Below are positions 12,001-24,194 of a DNA stretch of 64,000 nucleotides, piece by piece (position 1 is the first letter of the stretch; each line of letters opens with the position of its first letter). Origin of the DNA: Icerya purchasi (lineage: Eukaryota; Arthropoda; Insecta; Hemiptera; Monophlebidae); assembly GCA_039619475.1 (NCBI GenBank), contig CM077115.1, positions 395,036,557 to 395,100,556 of the forward strand, read 5' to 3'. The notes under the pieces were generated by a model. The model was not told the origin of the DNA. It saw only the letters and a program-made list of their open reading frames with translations, and ran no database searches. A program made the translations under genes and the position numbers.

Positions 12001-14309
12001 GTATTATTCGTAGAATGCGCATAAAATGGTTCTGGGAAATTTGAAAGTAATTCGTGGTTTTTTTTGTATCTTCGACCAGAATTATATTACTAATTTTAAA
12101 GGAAATTTGAAAAATTCGTGTAACATCGAACTCAAGTGATCCGCAACTGTCTCTAAATTACACCCGTCCGCAGCAGTGTACACCTGTCTGACATCATCTG
12201 CGGTCAAATTACACCGATATCTTGTAATAGTTTTTTAGTCTCCTCTCGTTAAAATAACGTAAGATCCTTGATATGCGGTATAAACTGAGAAATTGAGTTT
12301 TTTTCGTAACCTACACTTTAATGGATCGGAAGCTGGAGGAATTTCCCCCGCGGTATGATCCTACTTTCACGTAGATGGACGGGGGCGGACGCCAACTCGT
12401 AACTATTTTAGGGTACGTACGAAAGTGCGTGTCTCCGAGCAGTAATTAGTCAAAACTGCAGAGTGACACTGGCTAACTGTTTATAGCCGACCGCCGAAAT
12501 ACCTAGAAAATCGTATATAAAATTAAATAATTTCCACCGGGGTTTCTTAACTTTTTCTCTTTCCCTTACCGAGAACCGGCTAAGCAACGTGTAAACTCTT
12601 GTTTATTTTTTCCCGAGCCGGTAAAAACTCTTAAAAACTACCGTAGATGTTGAATTTCATTGAGCTCTGTCAACGAATTTTTCCTTTATACCGGAAAATA
12701 TTTAAATTGTTAACATAATCGCTGCTATTTTATTTATACTTAAATTAAGAATGAAAACAAAAAAAAAAAAAAGAAGGAAAAAACCCCTTTGATTTTCACA
12801 CAACGCAAGTTATACCCCTCTACTCATGCAGTATTTTCAAACCAGCGTCCGTATTAAATTTTTAACGAGAAATACTAAGGCTCTTATTTATTGTGGTTTT
12901 GATTAATTTTCACTTTTTTTTCTAAGAAAGGTAAAGAAGGGTCTGCAGATATATTCATTCGTATTTTTTTATAACAGAGAGGGGGTTTAGCATCCGGTTT
13001 CGGAACGATTGAAAAGAGTTTTCTCTTCCATTTTCGAATAAAATGAAATTTATCGAAAATAATATAAAAATTTAAAATTTCCCAACGATAAAATAATTGG
13101 TACTGCGCTATTTAACGAAAAATACTCGCGGATTATTTATCAGTAAAATATTTGCGGGAAACAAAATGACTTTTAACGCCGAGTTCGACGAAGAAAAATA
13201 AAAAATCATTAATCTCTAAGAAAATAACCGAGATCATACTGATCCAGATATGAGAAATACCTAGAGATGAAGCTTCTCTTTCATATCTTCCCTGTTTCTT
13301 TTAAAATTAAATTTTTACTCGCTATATTAATATCTATAGCATGACGCGCTCAAAAATAAAAATAGACTAATATTAATGTTTAAATGCGATTGTAAGAAAT
13401 TTAGTACACGATAAAATGTTGCTAGGCAACACAATACGTGTCATTACATTATAAAATTACTTTTGTCGTGTATAACTCTTACTTGTTTTAATTAAATACT
13501 GGTCCCCCCGTAAGCGATTGAGTTTTCTAACGGTCGAGAATAAAATGATCGAGTTTTTAGTAGTTCACAGTCAAAGCATGATAAAAGAAACGTTGAAAGC
13601 ATAAAAGAGCACTGGTCCGGAGATCATCATCAGGCCGTTGTCGGCGATGAGTTCGCTTTAGGGTCGTAGTTACCTGATTTTCTTTTTCGGTAACAAGTTG
13701 GCGTGTCTCCCTTAATTACCCCTTTTATATTTAGTTACCAATGTTGGTCAATCGTCGTAGATGACTTCTGTAATCAGTATTCAGTTTCAGATCTTAGGTC
13801 TATACTGGGACGGCGCGGCAGTATGCGGATCACCGAGATATAACACCTCTAGTTTGGTAATACCGGTTGTAGCCACTTTTTTGTTACTCTTTGTTTTTTT
13901 TTTTTTTATTTTAATTTCTACGAAAGAAGATCTTCTTCGTAGCTTCAATCTATAGGTTGATGAGAATCATGGTGAAGCTCACAAAATATGGCCATTTATT
14001 TCGACGTACGATTTTTCGTCTTACATCGATGCATCTGATAGTCTTCCTTTTGATGATATTTTTCTCAAGGTCGTTAAAAATTGCTTAGCTCTGGAAACAT
14101 TTCGCGGAGTTATATCATCTTGTTTCGATCGCAAATACAGGGTACGACTAATGAAATTGAAGATCGAAAAGACCAGCGGAAATGGTAATTAAAAGAAGGA
14201 GAAAATATTCGTAAGAAATATAAAACGAAAAAAAAAAAACGGAGCGGACGGAATAACTTAAAGAAAAAAAAAAGAAAAAGAATGCAAATACAAATGGTAA
14301 AATGAAAAA
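9083..14309. other. Long non-coding stretch with GC-richer blocks
   Basis: There is no recognisable coding sequence. (AT)n lies at about 9230-9256 and poly(A) runs lie near 9642 and 12761. Two blocks at about 10860-11330 and 11480-11830 are visibly less AT-rich and have open frames of 110-113 codons on the minus strand and 83 on the plus strand. None resembles a known protein. The blocks could be conserved non-coding DNA or unrecognised exons; cross-species alignment would be needed to tell. Confidence 0.5.
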
Positions 14310-14758
14310 AATACAGCGCGGCATATGGCGAATTGGAAAATATTTCGGGGTCTATCGTTGTGTTGTCATTTCTATAATTCGCTTGCGTTTTGGCCATTCT
14401 CCGCTGCTCTGCTTTCCGCCGCTCATTTTCGCTATTTGTTCCCTCTCCGAATTCTCCACCGCAATGAAGCGGCGGTTTGCGACGCCAATCACGTATCTTT
14501 TTTGAATGGTCATTCCTTTCTGTCGAACGTTGCATTCTATGTTCTTGTCTGCTGAAACTCAACCTACTGCTCCTTATTATTGTGCATCTCGTATTTTGTC
14601 CTTTCCTTCGCCATCCATTATATTGTTTCGTCCATTAGTTCCTTTATATTGTATCTGACCGAATCAAAATTTAACTGGCCGCTCATCTTTCCCCCTTCTT
14701 ATTGTTTCTGGGTGTAGGTCCTTGGCAGGCGTGTCCAAAGAAAAAAAAAAAAAAAAAA
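14310..14758 (+). pseudogene. LINE 3' fragment: C-terminal zinc-knuckle region and A-tail
   Basis: The frame reads VVISIIRLRFGHSPL, close to SVISSIIRLRFNHSLLP of the element at 4614-5757. A frame-shifted CDANHV follows, the Cys/His block C-terminal to RNase H in I-superfamily LINEs, and then YYCASRILSFPSPSIILF. The 3' UTR ends GGCAGGCGTGTCCAAAG directly before an 18-base A-tract (14741-14758). RNase H and reverse transcriptase are absent, so this is a severely 5'-truncated, frameshifted insertion. The 150-codon minus-strand frame over the same DNA is a shadow. Its tail resembles the fragment at 42125-42285, so both probably belong to one subfamily. Confidence 0.75.
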
Positions 14759-16210
14759 GGAAAAACCGGAAAAAAAACAAAACACTTAAAGACTTAAAAT
14801 AAACTTATCGGAAACGTACGTAAGAAGTCGTCGAGAATAGCTTGAAGAAGGGGCACAACAGAAAGTAAAACAAGAAAAAAAGGAAGTTTTTTCGACTGTC
14901 TGAATACGAATGAGAACACTTTCATCTAAAAGTACCAATCAGATTAGAGCGCCGATAATATATTTTCCAGGTTAATCTACCAATCGAAAATTGTAAACTT
15001 TCACGGTGGCTAGTTTTAGAAATTAATTTCGGGTTGATTTAAAATTCGTATTTAATTTCGTTTACACTGATCGTCGTCGAAAGAAAATTATTTTCCGATG
15101 ATGGTTGCATATTCGAAAAATATCGAACAAAAATTTTTTTTCGAATCTACATTTTATCACTAAATCTATAATAATCCGGCGTAATCCGTGGGGCTAGATT
15201 AGATTTCTTGAAAGCTGTTCGAGGAGCGGTGGCGAATTGTCGCACACAGTTTTGTCGATGTACTAGTTCGCGTCTGTGCCATTCGGGGAGAATATTAGCG
15301 GGTGGAAAATTTTGTAGACGCCTCAAACACAGAAGCAGACGTAACGATTTTTCACGAAGCTGCCAAAAAGTATTCAGCGAAATAGCGGACCTTGTTTTGT
15401 GACGTAATAAGGTGAAGGTGCTAGCGGAAATGAAGTGAAAATTTTCAACTCAAACCGAATCGTTTTCGACAAAGCAATTATATTCGACGTACTGGAAAAC
15501 TGACGGTAATTACGGAGCACTCCGGTTTCAACAGCCGTATTTCTCTTTTTTCAGATTTTTCCACGAAATTCAAGCTCGTCTCGCAGCGGCGTACTACCGG
15601 TAATAACGACACGTGATTTATATAGGAAACAAACACCCTGCCGGTAACTTCGAAAACCATCCGCCCCCCGCCCCCCCTCTACGCGCCTAACGGGGTATAA
15701 TGCTTTGACTTTGCCTCTTTTTTTAAGAAGGAACATTTTGAAATATCCCCTCCTAGCACACGCACTGTCGACGAAGTAAATACGCAACGAGAGTGAAATA
15801 GGTAAACGATGAATCAACGCGTCTGCGAGTGACGCAGGTTTTTCGTTCGATAATTAATTAAATCTGCTCCGACAAGGTATTACGCAATTAAGATATAGCG
15901 CGGTGATGGATTATTTCGATAAGATAAATAAATAACATTCAAACATAGGAGGAACCAGTTTGGGCTTAAAAGCACAATTCGGACCTACCGCTGAAAACAG
16001 GAAAATTAATTTGAAATAAGTGGTTGACGTCCGCGAGCGTTATTATTTTTTTTTCCCCATTATTATTAACATTTTTTTAGTTCTCACCTGCGCTGCCGAT
16101 GTGTTTATTATTTTCGACTATTTGCCGCTGACAATTTACGCGCCTAGATTATTACAAAAACGGGGGAAAAAAAAGAAAAAGGTGACAACCGTTCACGGTT
16201 CGAGCAAGTT
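14759..16210. other. Non-coding stretch, no recognised gene
   Basis: AT-rich sequence with a GC-richer block at about 15190-15830 containing short open frames of 60-88 codons without recognisable similarity. No repeat structure was found beyond homopolymers. Confidence 0.5.
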
Positions 16211-16230
16211 CCGGTGAACTAGTTCACCGG
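16211..16230. promoter_or_regulatory. 20-bp perfect palindrome, possible protein-binding site
   Basis: CCGGTGAACTAGTTCACCGG is its own reverse complement over all 20 bases. It contains two AGTTCA half-sites pointing outward with no spacer, an arrangement some nuclear receptors bind. The outer CCGG resembles part of Grainyhead-type sites. Binding is inference from motif shape alone. Confidence 0.35.
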
Positions 16231-17338
16231 GTTACAAGTGGCCAGATGGAAGGAGGACCAGCAGTCTCGTGTTTACAATTTGTATCACAGTTTTCGATTT
16301 AATGTCGCTCGCGTGATAATCGTGACTGTTTGCCCCCCCCCCCCCCCCCCCACATCTGTAGGTCACTAATTAGTTCAGCGATTCCGCTTTAACCGCTTCG
16401 CGGTAATATTTTCTGGTAATGCTATTCTCCCCCCTAGCTGTTGTTAATTTGTGTACATCCTGCGTTGGACCGCGACTGATTGATTAAAAACAAATTGGGC
16501 CGAAAATTACGACAACCTTTCATACACCGGAAGAGTTCACACCTCGGAATAACGTATCCTTTCTTTTTTTTTTTTTTTTTGTTTGTAATCAAAAGAAAAA
16601 TGATAAATGCGCGCATTTTGACTCGTCATTTTTAACGACGCCTTCACCAAAATTTCTTTTTTTTTGTGATTTTTGTACAATCGTGATTTCCCTAATTTTT
16701 TTTCCTTTGACAAAAGCGAGCGTCATTTGAAAACCCCCGTAGTCTAGTGAATTAATTTCAGTATTAAGGAAAAATACAAATAACATCATCAGTAATCGAG
16801 TGACAAACTGAAACTGAATCAAAGTTTATAAACCGGTGTCACAGCTGTCAATACTGATACGTAAAATAAATCGGAAATAATCCGGCACTTGAAAATTAGT
16901 ATAATACATTGTCATCGCAAATAGCGCCGTTTAACACCTGCAGGCTTGTTAAAATGTATCTTTGTTTGGAATAATTTTTAAAATTATTCATTTATCAGCG
17001 ATTGAAACCGCATTTCTAATTGCCCCCCACTGAAGGCGGGAATATAATATCTTACGCAGCGAAAAACAACAGGTGGGATCTACTATAGTTCCCACACTGA
17101 GAACGAAACGGTTACACTATTCTGGGACGTTTCATTTACCGTTAAATCTTTCGATATTTAACGAAGTTTGTACGACTCTCCTATTAAATGTTCTCCTCTT
17201 AAAATTCTCCACAAGTTGTTAAGAAAAGCATATTTTTTTCTTATCTAGAACAGGGATTATTTTATAGCTGGATGAATACCGCTGACTATTTATTGTATCA
17301 CTCGGTCTTCATTTCAGCTGCACCGTGAATATATACGA

Positions 17339-17340
<2 letters not shown>
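16231..17340. other. Non-coding stretch with a 19-base poly(C) tract
   Basis: The sequence is AT-rich except for an uninterrupted run of 19 C at 16333-16351, unusual in this window. T-runs lie near 16561-16580. Open frames of 60-77 codons cross homopolymers and are not credible genes. Confidence 0.6.

Positions 17341-17370
<30 letters not shown>
17341..17370. repeat. (AT)n microsatellite
   Basis: An uninterrupted AT dinucleotide run directly precedes the SINE-like head at 17371. Confidence 0.95.
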
Positions 17371-17374
<4 letters not shown>

Positions 17375-17645
17375 CGGTGGCCTAGTGGTGATTCACTACC
17401 AAACTAGAGGAATCATGGATTTTCGAGAGTTGTCTCATTCCGCATCCAAGTCGCTGCCCTCAGGCATATACTTAATCAAAATTGAATATTGGTTACACGA
17501 GAGAAATCTAGGAAAGTAAAGGTGACCGAAAGAAATGAACTAGCCTTAATAATCTTTTCAGACCCATTAGACCTTAGAATATTATGAACCTTAACTTCAC
17601 AATCCCTAACGCCCTCCCAAAAATATGGAACTTACTTTATGCGTA
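17371..17645 (+). mobile_element. tRNA-derived SINE-like repeat, copy with head
   Basis: The head contains TGGCCTAGTGG (17378-17388), matching the RNA polymerase III A-box. A degraded B-box-like TTTTCGAGAGT lies about 40 bases downstream, the spacing seen in tRNAs. The body (GTCTCATTCCGCATCCAAG, later CTTAACTTCACAATCCCTAAC, ending near GGAACTTACTTTATG) recurs in a second, head-less copy at 29658-29880. A tRNA-like head joined to a shared unrelated body is the mark of a SINE. No A-tail or clear target-site duplication was found. Confidence 0.6.
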
Positions 17646-20600
17646 TATTTTACGAATTCAGTTTTTGTAAATTTTGAAAATCCGTCAGATATCCCGGACT
17701 TTGTCGATTTTACTACAGCTATTTTCGCATTAAGAAGTGTAGCACACTCCCTGTTTAATTAGTTAATAAAAACAATAAATAAACTTTAGGCTTCATTCAG
17801 ACTTGCTATATACATATAATAATGAGTTCTTTCCTAATATTTCTCTTTGATGTTCTAACTCGTGATAATTAGATGTTTTTCAGATATTCAGATATAGACT
17901 ATGGTTTTATGTCTTCATTTATCCTCTTTTCCAGCATTAAAAACATTTTTGGTACATATTTTCTATTGAAATTTATTCCTTAAGTTGCCTGTTACATTTA
18001 TACTTCATACTTTTGATTATTTTTTAATAATAAAGGCCGAAAAAAATCCCTCAGTTCCTGAATAGTATGCGTTTTTTTTTTTTTTAAATTAACATATACT
18101 TTCTACTTATTATAATATTTTATTACACCGTCTGTCTCAATGCTACATTTATTCGATGAGAAGCCAAACACAGAAAACGACATAAAATGAAAATATAATA
18201 CCAAATGTTTACGGCTCAAATAATTCATTTGGCTCAAGAATTACCGGGAAAATTCGACTAACTTTTCTATTTTGCGAAGACTTTAGAGTACCAATGACGA
18301 TTTATCCCTCTATTTTCGTTTTTTCTTTCAACTCAGTTCTTGCATCCTTTTCTCGACTTTATTTCTGATTTTTTTTTTTTTTTTTTTGTACAACGCATGC
18401 ATAATTACAACTACATCGTAGAGAAATGACCTAGTAACAATCTGCGTTTTAAGCACAGAAGCGGGCTGGTTAATTTTACACATCTTTTCGAAAAGGATTG
18501 GAGACTTTATTTTAAACAAAATTAACTTTTATTTCTCGTACCGAATGTGTTTGTTTCTTTTTTTTTTTTATAAATTTTAATATACTGCAATTTGCCTCAC
18601 AAAAAGAAATGGAAATATCCGTGTGTAAAAAATAAAAAAAAAATTGTCCATTTATGAAAAAGAAATCTTTTTTGCTAAATACATTTTTGAAAAAAAAAAA
18701 AAAAAAATAGTTCGCCAACAAACTGTCAAGGTTAGTAATACGTTTAACGCCAAAAACAATTAATTTCTAATTAAGATAAAAGCCGAATTACTTTAATTAT
18801 TATTTTAAATAATTGTAGAAAAGATGAAAATCTCGGTTAAAACGACATATCAATTATACATTAGTGTGGAGTACATAAAACTGTATGCGTGTTAATCTCT
18901 GTCGGCTATACATCATTACGATGAAAATTATCGTTCGTATATTTATTTAATCAAGAAAGATTTTGCAGATGAATTTACCAAAAAAAACAAAAAAAAACGC
19001 GTCTCTAGCTGTTTTTATGAAAAAATAGAATTTGTTTCGATCGAGCTGTTTTTATGAAAAAGTAGAATTTGTTTAAATCTTTGTCCGGCTTTTAATTGAC
19101 TTATTAAGTGCTCATTTGCAAATTTAATAAAATTGACGAATGGTACGTGATGAGACTATTACTCATCTCGTTATAATAAAAAAATTCAACAATTACGAAA
19201 AAGAAGAATCTGAACTACCGCTGTCTACAAGGTAATTTTTACCTCGTATTATATTGATTTATGCTTGTTTTCTTTCATTAATGAGTTTGAGAATTTATTA
19301 ACAAATACCTGCAGACAGCTGCGATTACAAATAAATGATTTTAATCAATGAAGCTACACGGCGAATTATGTATTTCGCGGAAAGTAACCGCTCGAATGTC
19401 GGACATCAAAAAATGATAACATCTTACTCGACATTGCATTTAAACCGGTTGTTATAGCTAACACAGATTATTCACCCTCTTCAATGTCGCTCTAACCGAT
19501 TTTTTACTGTACGATATTTATCGATCAAGGAGAATCCCACGAAGTTGGAAAATTTCTGGATTTCGCAAAGGAAACCGCTTTAAACATTTATTCTGCGAGA
19601 CGTGCAACAGATGGAACATTTTAAAAAAATGCTTAAAAGACAATCGCAAGAAACTTTCTACTCATCGATTCAACTGTCGAGTTCATAGTCAGCCGTACTG
19701 ACTTACTTCTGGTATCGGTGACTTTCGTTTCCCACTGCGGATAGCAAAATCTGACTCACTGTTGCACGATTAATTATATATTCGACGATTGTGTCCGGCT
19801 AGAATAGCGTCAATCTAAATAATTCGATTACGGAATAAATTAAATTTTCCGAATATTCCGAAGGCCGGTCTTTCCGAACGATTTTCGCGTCAGAAATACA
19901 TTCGACCAAGTCGCAGTTAGCTGGTCGCGCGTATGAATCACACACTGTGTGACCCGTTTCCAGCGGTAATTAATAATGCAGACATGTTCTTATGCCGACG
20001 AGCTGTCATCGCGGCTCCACTCAACCGCAGCTCTTTGGATCTGTCCTCCGATGAGAACCAGACACTCTTAAATTCTTCGCTAAAGATGCCAGTCGACGGC
20101 AGTTCAGATTGCTCGAATATTTCCCATCCTGTGACGCTGCTGAGATGCCGCTTCGCGTTCTGAACATTGCAGTTTCAGGCCTCATTTTCTAAATCAAGTG
20201 TGAGTGCTCGTGATTCTACACATGTATAAGTGAACGTCTCCTAGCCGAACTTTCTTACACTGAAAAATACCTTCGACACTGCAAACTTTTGCAGATCTCA
20301 AATCAAGATAGCCGTATAAAAATATAGTTAGAGAAAATGTATGTTCCCGGGACCGATTCAGTATACATTTTGCGATATGTTCTTCGCGCAGGTTATCGCT
20401 AGTTGTCTTTTTGCATGGTTGCGGTTTTTCTTCTTGAGAACAACTCCGTCGCTAAGCTAAAGCAGAATTTACTCACGCAAGTATGACAAGTACCTTTTTT
20501 AAATAACGCGTACGCCTGATTTATGGGAGAAAAATCTTTAATCGGTTAAAGATACAACAATTTTTCTTTAAGAATCATTACTTCGATTATACTAGTACAA

Positions 20601-20838
20601 GAAGTAATAAGGGGGAAGCGGGGTATGCCGCTAAGCAAATTATTACAAATACCACCCTAAAGTTGAATACGTCTCGTATTGTATTGTATTCTTTTCTTTT
20701 ATCGAAGAGTAATTAATTAAACAATTGCTTCTGTAAGTAACCCTTTTATTATTTAAATAAAAACGATATATACCGCAGAAAATTTAAAATTTTTAAAAAA
20801 TACCATTTCGGAATGAAGCATTCATGGTGAACTCTATA
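17646..20838. other. Non-coding stretch, no recognised gene
   Basis: AT-rich DNA with many A and T runs. A tandem pair of about 36-38 bp (GCTGTTTTTATGAAAAA followed by TAGAATTTGTTT) lies at 19009-19074. A somewhat GC-richer block at about 19480-20460 contains a 76-codon plus-strand frame (19933-20163) with no recognisable similarity. Confidence 0.5.
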
Positions 20839-21074
20839 GATTAGATATTAAAGTGTACATAGAGCAAATAACTTTTATTCGGAAATTATATAAAGTTCAA
20901 AATTTTAAAAACTAAAACATCCACATGTTTCCGGAACACGGTCCCATGGAATCACCCACGATTCCATGGGACTGTGTTCTCGAAACATGCCGTTGTTTTA
21001 GTTTTTAAAATTTTTAAATTTACATAATTTCCGAATAAAAGTTATTTGTTCTACGTACACTTTAACATCTAATC
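20839..21074. mobile_element. Foldback (palindromic) element, 114-bp arms
   Basis: The arms 20839-20952 and 20961-21074 are inverted copies with scattered substitutions, separated by an 8-base spacer. Landmarks are GATTAGAT at the outer ends, AATAACTTTTATTCGGAAAT midway, and GTCCCATGGAAT beside the loop. There is no coding capacity. It resembles a foldback MITE, and its transcript would form a long hairpin. The inner part of the right arm, with CGAAACATGCC, recurs alone near 46448-46500. Confidence 0.85.
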
Positions 21075-21469
21075 AATGAGACAAAATAGAAAAATGATAG
21101 ATACCAAATCTAATATCTATACATTAGAGTTAGAACTTTAACATCAAAAAGACAACAAAAAAGAACCTAAAAAAAAACCAGTAATGTTAAAGTCGATTCT
21201 GTACAGAAATATCGATAAAATATAATTAATCAAAAATCGAATTAGATCATACTATAAAAATAGAGTAAATATAATAATTGCAACACATAAATATTTTATA
21301 TGTTAATTTTACATAAAGGAATATTATCAGGTTCTTGTGTAATATCAACAGATATAACACCTTAAACGTACAGATAACAATCCTTTACATAAAATTAATA
21401 TATGAAATATCTTCTTCTTCTTCATTTACGTGCCATGAACTGCAACAAAGGCCAGAGAAGCACGGAAAG
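21075..21469. other. Non-coding stretch
   Basis: AT-rich sequence between the foldback element and the A-tail of the minus-strand LINE. No feature was recognised. Confidence 0.55.
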
Positions 21470-21500
<31 letters not shown>

Positions 21501-22960
21501 ATAGTTGTGATAGGAGGTTAGTGGAGTTGAGATAAGCGAATAATTATCTTCTATAATTGTAATTATAGAATTAGTATAGTATAATCAAATGCCTTCTTAA
21601 TTAACTATTATCATTTCTTTCCATTTTCGCGTTTTACCGCGTGGGGTCTGCTTGTTTTGGCATATTCTTCACAATTTCCCGCGGTCTTCGACATCATCTA
21701 TCACGACATCAGTTACTTCCATATTGTTTCCCTCCGGGATTATATTTCATTAGCATCTTCACAGGGGTATCGTCTACTTTTCTCATGATGTGGCCATACT
21801 ATCGGAATTGATCTTCCTGTATTTTTAAATGTGCAAGTGCAATTCCTGAATACTTCTATCTTCGGTTTTGATATTTTTGGCAAAGAATACGTATAGATCA
21901 GCGCAATATTTTCATTTCAGTTACATGAATTCTCTGCCCAGTTTTTGTAGTTGTTTTACAATTGGCGTCTACAAGTCTAATAAATCTGCCGTTAATAAGT
22001 CTGCTGTTACAATGTTCATATAAAAGATGAGCAATAGTGGTGACGAGACTGTATTGAACCTTGGTGCACTGCTATAGCGACCTGAAAGAGAGCGGTAGAA
22101 TGCCTGTTGAGCATCGTACCGCACTGGCCGTGCTCTTTTGCATATGGAGATGATCTTTTGCCATCCGCGAGTTCGTAGCGCTTTCCTAATTAGTTCGTGT
22201 GAAACTTTATCGAAAGTCTTTTCCAGATCCAAAGAGGCTATGCAAATCGGTCTATTTCTTTCCTCAGTACTTTCCTGTGAGTGTGCGCGTCATATAGATT
22301 TTAACGGTTGCTTCGAGTCCTTTTAATGATCCGCATTAGTTCTAGGGTAATCTGATATATTTTCTTGCAGTCGAAGATCCAGATATTTTCAGGGTATGGC
22401 AAAGTAGACAAATTGAGCGATATTGCATTCAGTTACGTTCCCTTTTTGGTATACAGCGACACACACTGGTAGACCGAGTTTTGGGAACACAGGCATAATA
22501 TTATTCAACCGAATAAAATTATTAATATTTCACAGCTCTTTTTTGTCCCTGCACTTTCCAGATTACCGCCGGTGGGCCCGCTATTTTTCCGCTTTTCATT
22601 TTCTCTACAACTAACAGTTCATCTACCGTCATCGGTGAAATTTGATCGGCCATATCGTAGTATTTTCGATTGTGGAAAAAATTCCGCTCCACAATACCTG
22701 CGTTTGTAGTGTTGCATCATCTTTGTAGAATTTCTTTCGTCTCTTCTATTTTCTGCTTGCACATGTTCTTAATCTATGTTGCCGGACCAATATCCTCAGT
22801 TGCTCTTTGTCATGCTTCCGTAATTTCGTATCCCGAAGGTTGTTCCTTTGCTCCTAGCTGGCCATATATTAGTCTCGATACCTCTCTGTTTTCGCTCCTG
22901 ATTTAGCACTTGTCTCTTGCTGGGGACCTCTTTGGTCTCCGCAAACAGGTTTGCTTGTCA
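21470..22960 (-). pseudogene. Decayed RTE-like LINE reverse transcriptase
   Basis: On the minus strand, from about 22640 downwards, translation gives MTVDELLVVEKMKSGKIAGP, the fingers region before the first RT core motif. Then comes RPICIASLDLEKTFDKVSHE (about 22235-22180), the block with the first catalytic Asp. SSPLLLIFYMNIVTADL follows a frameshift at the usual VxQGSxLSPLLF motif. Near 21800, YGHIMRKVDDTPVKMLMKYN matches the C-terminal segment of RTE/BovB-type LINEs ([WY]GHVMR...). Stops and frameshifts abound, and the FADD catalytic block was not found, so it is inactive and probably internally deleted. The element ends in a 28-base A-tail, seen as T at 21470-21497. The 5' boundary is uncertain; 22960 is an upper estimate. 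Clade is inferred from the C-terminal motif. Confidence 0.75.
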
Positions 22961-24194
22961 ATGTATACTTTTTTCCCCGGTTACGCCAAGCGTGCTATAT
23001 TTTTTTTTAGCAGTGCTATTTCAAGACTTTACGAAATGTGTCGGCGCTGCTTATATTTGCAATTCTAATATTACCCATGTCGCAGTACACATTTGACTTT
23101 ATTAATTTTATTATCAGCTTTAATGTTATTATTATTATTATTATTATTATTTTTTATATGTTTAAGTTCGAACTTTTAAGTAAACTCACCACACACGAAT
23201 GCTTGTTTAACATTAGAGCACGTCGGTATGTTTTGATAATCTATATACATTTTCTGCGATATATACGTGTCCACCAATTTTATATACTTTTTTTTTTTTT
23301 GATCAGGAAACTGCGACGAAATCGGACTAAAACTATAAAGAAAAAACGCAACTTTTTAAATTTATTTTTCACACGCGTTTCTACATTAAAAAAGTTCAAA
23401 AAACTACTGCGTGCCTAATTCACGAATTTAAATAATGTAAATTGGCACTACGGGCGTTGTTTTTCCCAATATGCGACTGTGAGCGAAATAGAGAATTTAT
23501 TTTCCTTTTTTCTTTCACGTATATGATCGCGTTTTCGTCGTAATATTCCGGATTGCGACACCAGCTCGAGAAAAAATCTATAACGATACTTACCCCGGAT
23601 CACTCTGCCTAAGTCCTATAGACGAAATATAGCTAAGCATAATATTAGCTAGTATATTTTTCGAAAAACGTCGAGCATTGTGCCCTCTTTACCTATTCTT
23701 AAATATAATCAAATTTGGCGCTAGAAAATTTGAAAAAAGACATAATTATTCGTGTTCTCTTTACGAAATTTATATATTCGGGTTTAAAATTAGGAGTTTG
23801 GACAACTGAAGTGTTGAAGAAAAACACTTTTTACATCTATCCTACTAGCAGGTTTATTAGTTATAAGTACATATAGTATCCGTTACGAAAGTTTTTTTCT
23901 GAAGCCAAAGTTCGACTTTTTTTTGAAATTTTAGGTTATAAAATTTCAGTGTACAACTTTCCATATTTAGTATTTAATATTAAATATAATAATTTTTTAT
24001 TAAACGCGCAATTCACAATTGTTGCGTAATTGCGACAATTCGAGTACTCTTCATTTTTAAGCGAAAAAATAAAAGTAAAACTAAATAAAAGAGAACATTT
24101 TATTCTTACTCAGTAAAAACTATTATATTATTTACCCGAATTCTAAATTACGAGAAATATACACAATAGGTAAAATTTGAATAACAATAAAATG
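22961..24194. other. Non-coding stretch with (ATT)n microsatellite
   Basis: An ATT/TTA repeat lies at about 23126-23152. A 126-codon plus-strand frame (23038-23418) runs through that repeat and other low-complexity sequence, encodes mostly I/F/K and matches nothing I know. It is treated as chance. Confidence 0.55.

Noticed and set aside
14110..14562. 150-codon minus-strand frame
   Set aside because: Antisense to a recognisable LINE C-terminus, with long Phe/Lys runs from homopolymers.
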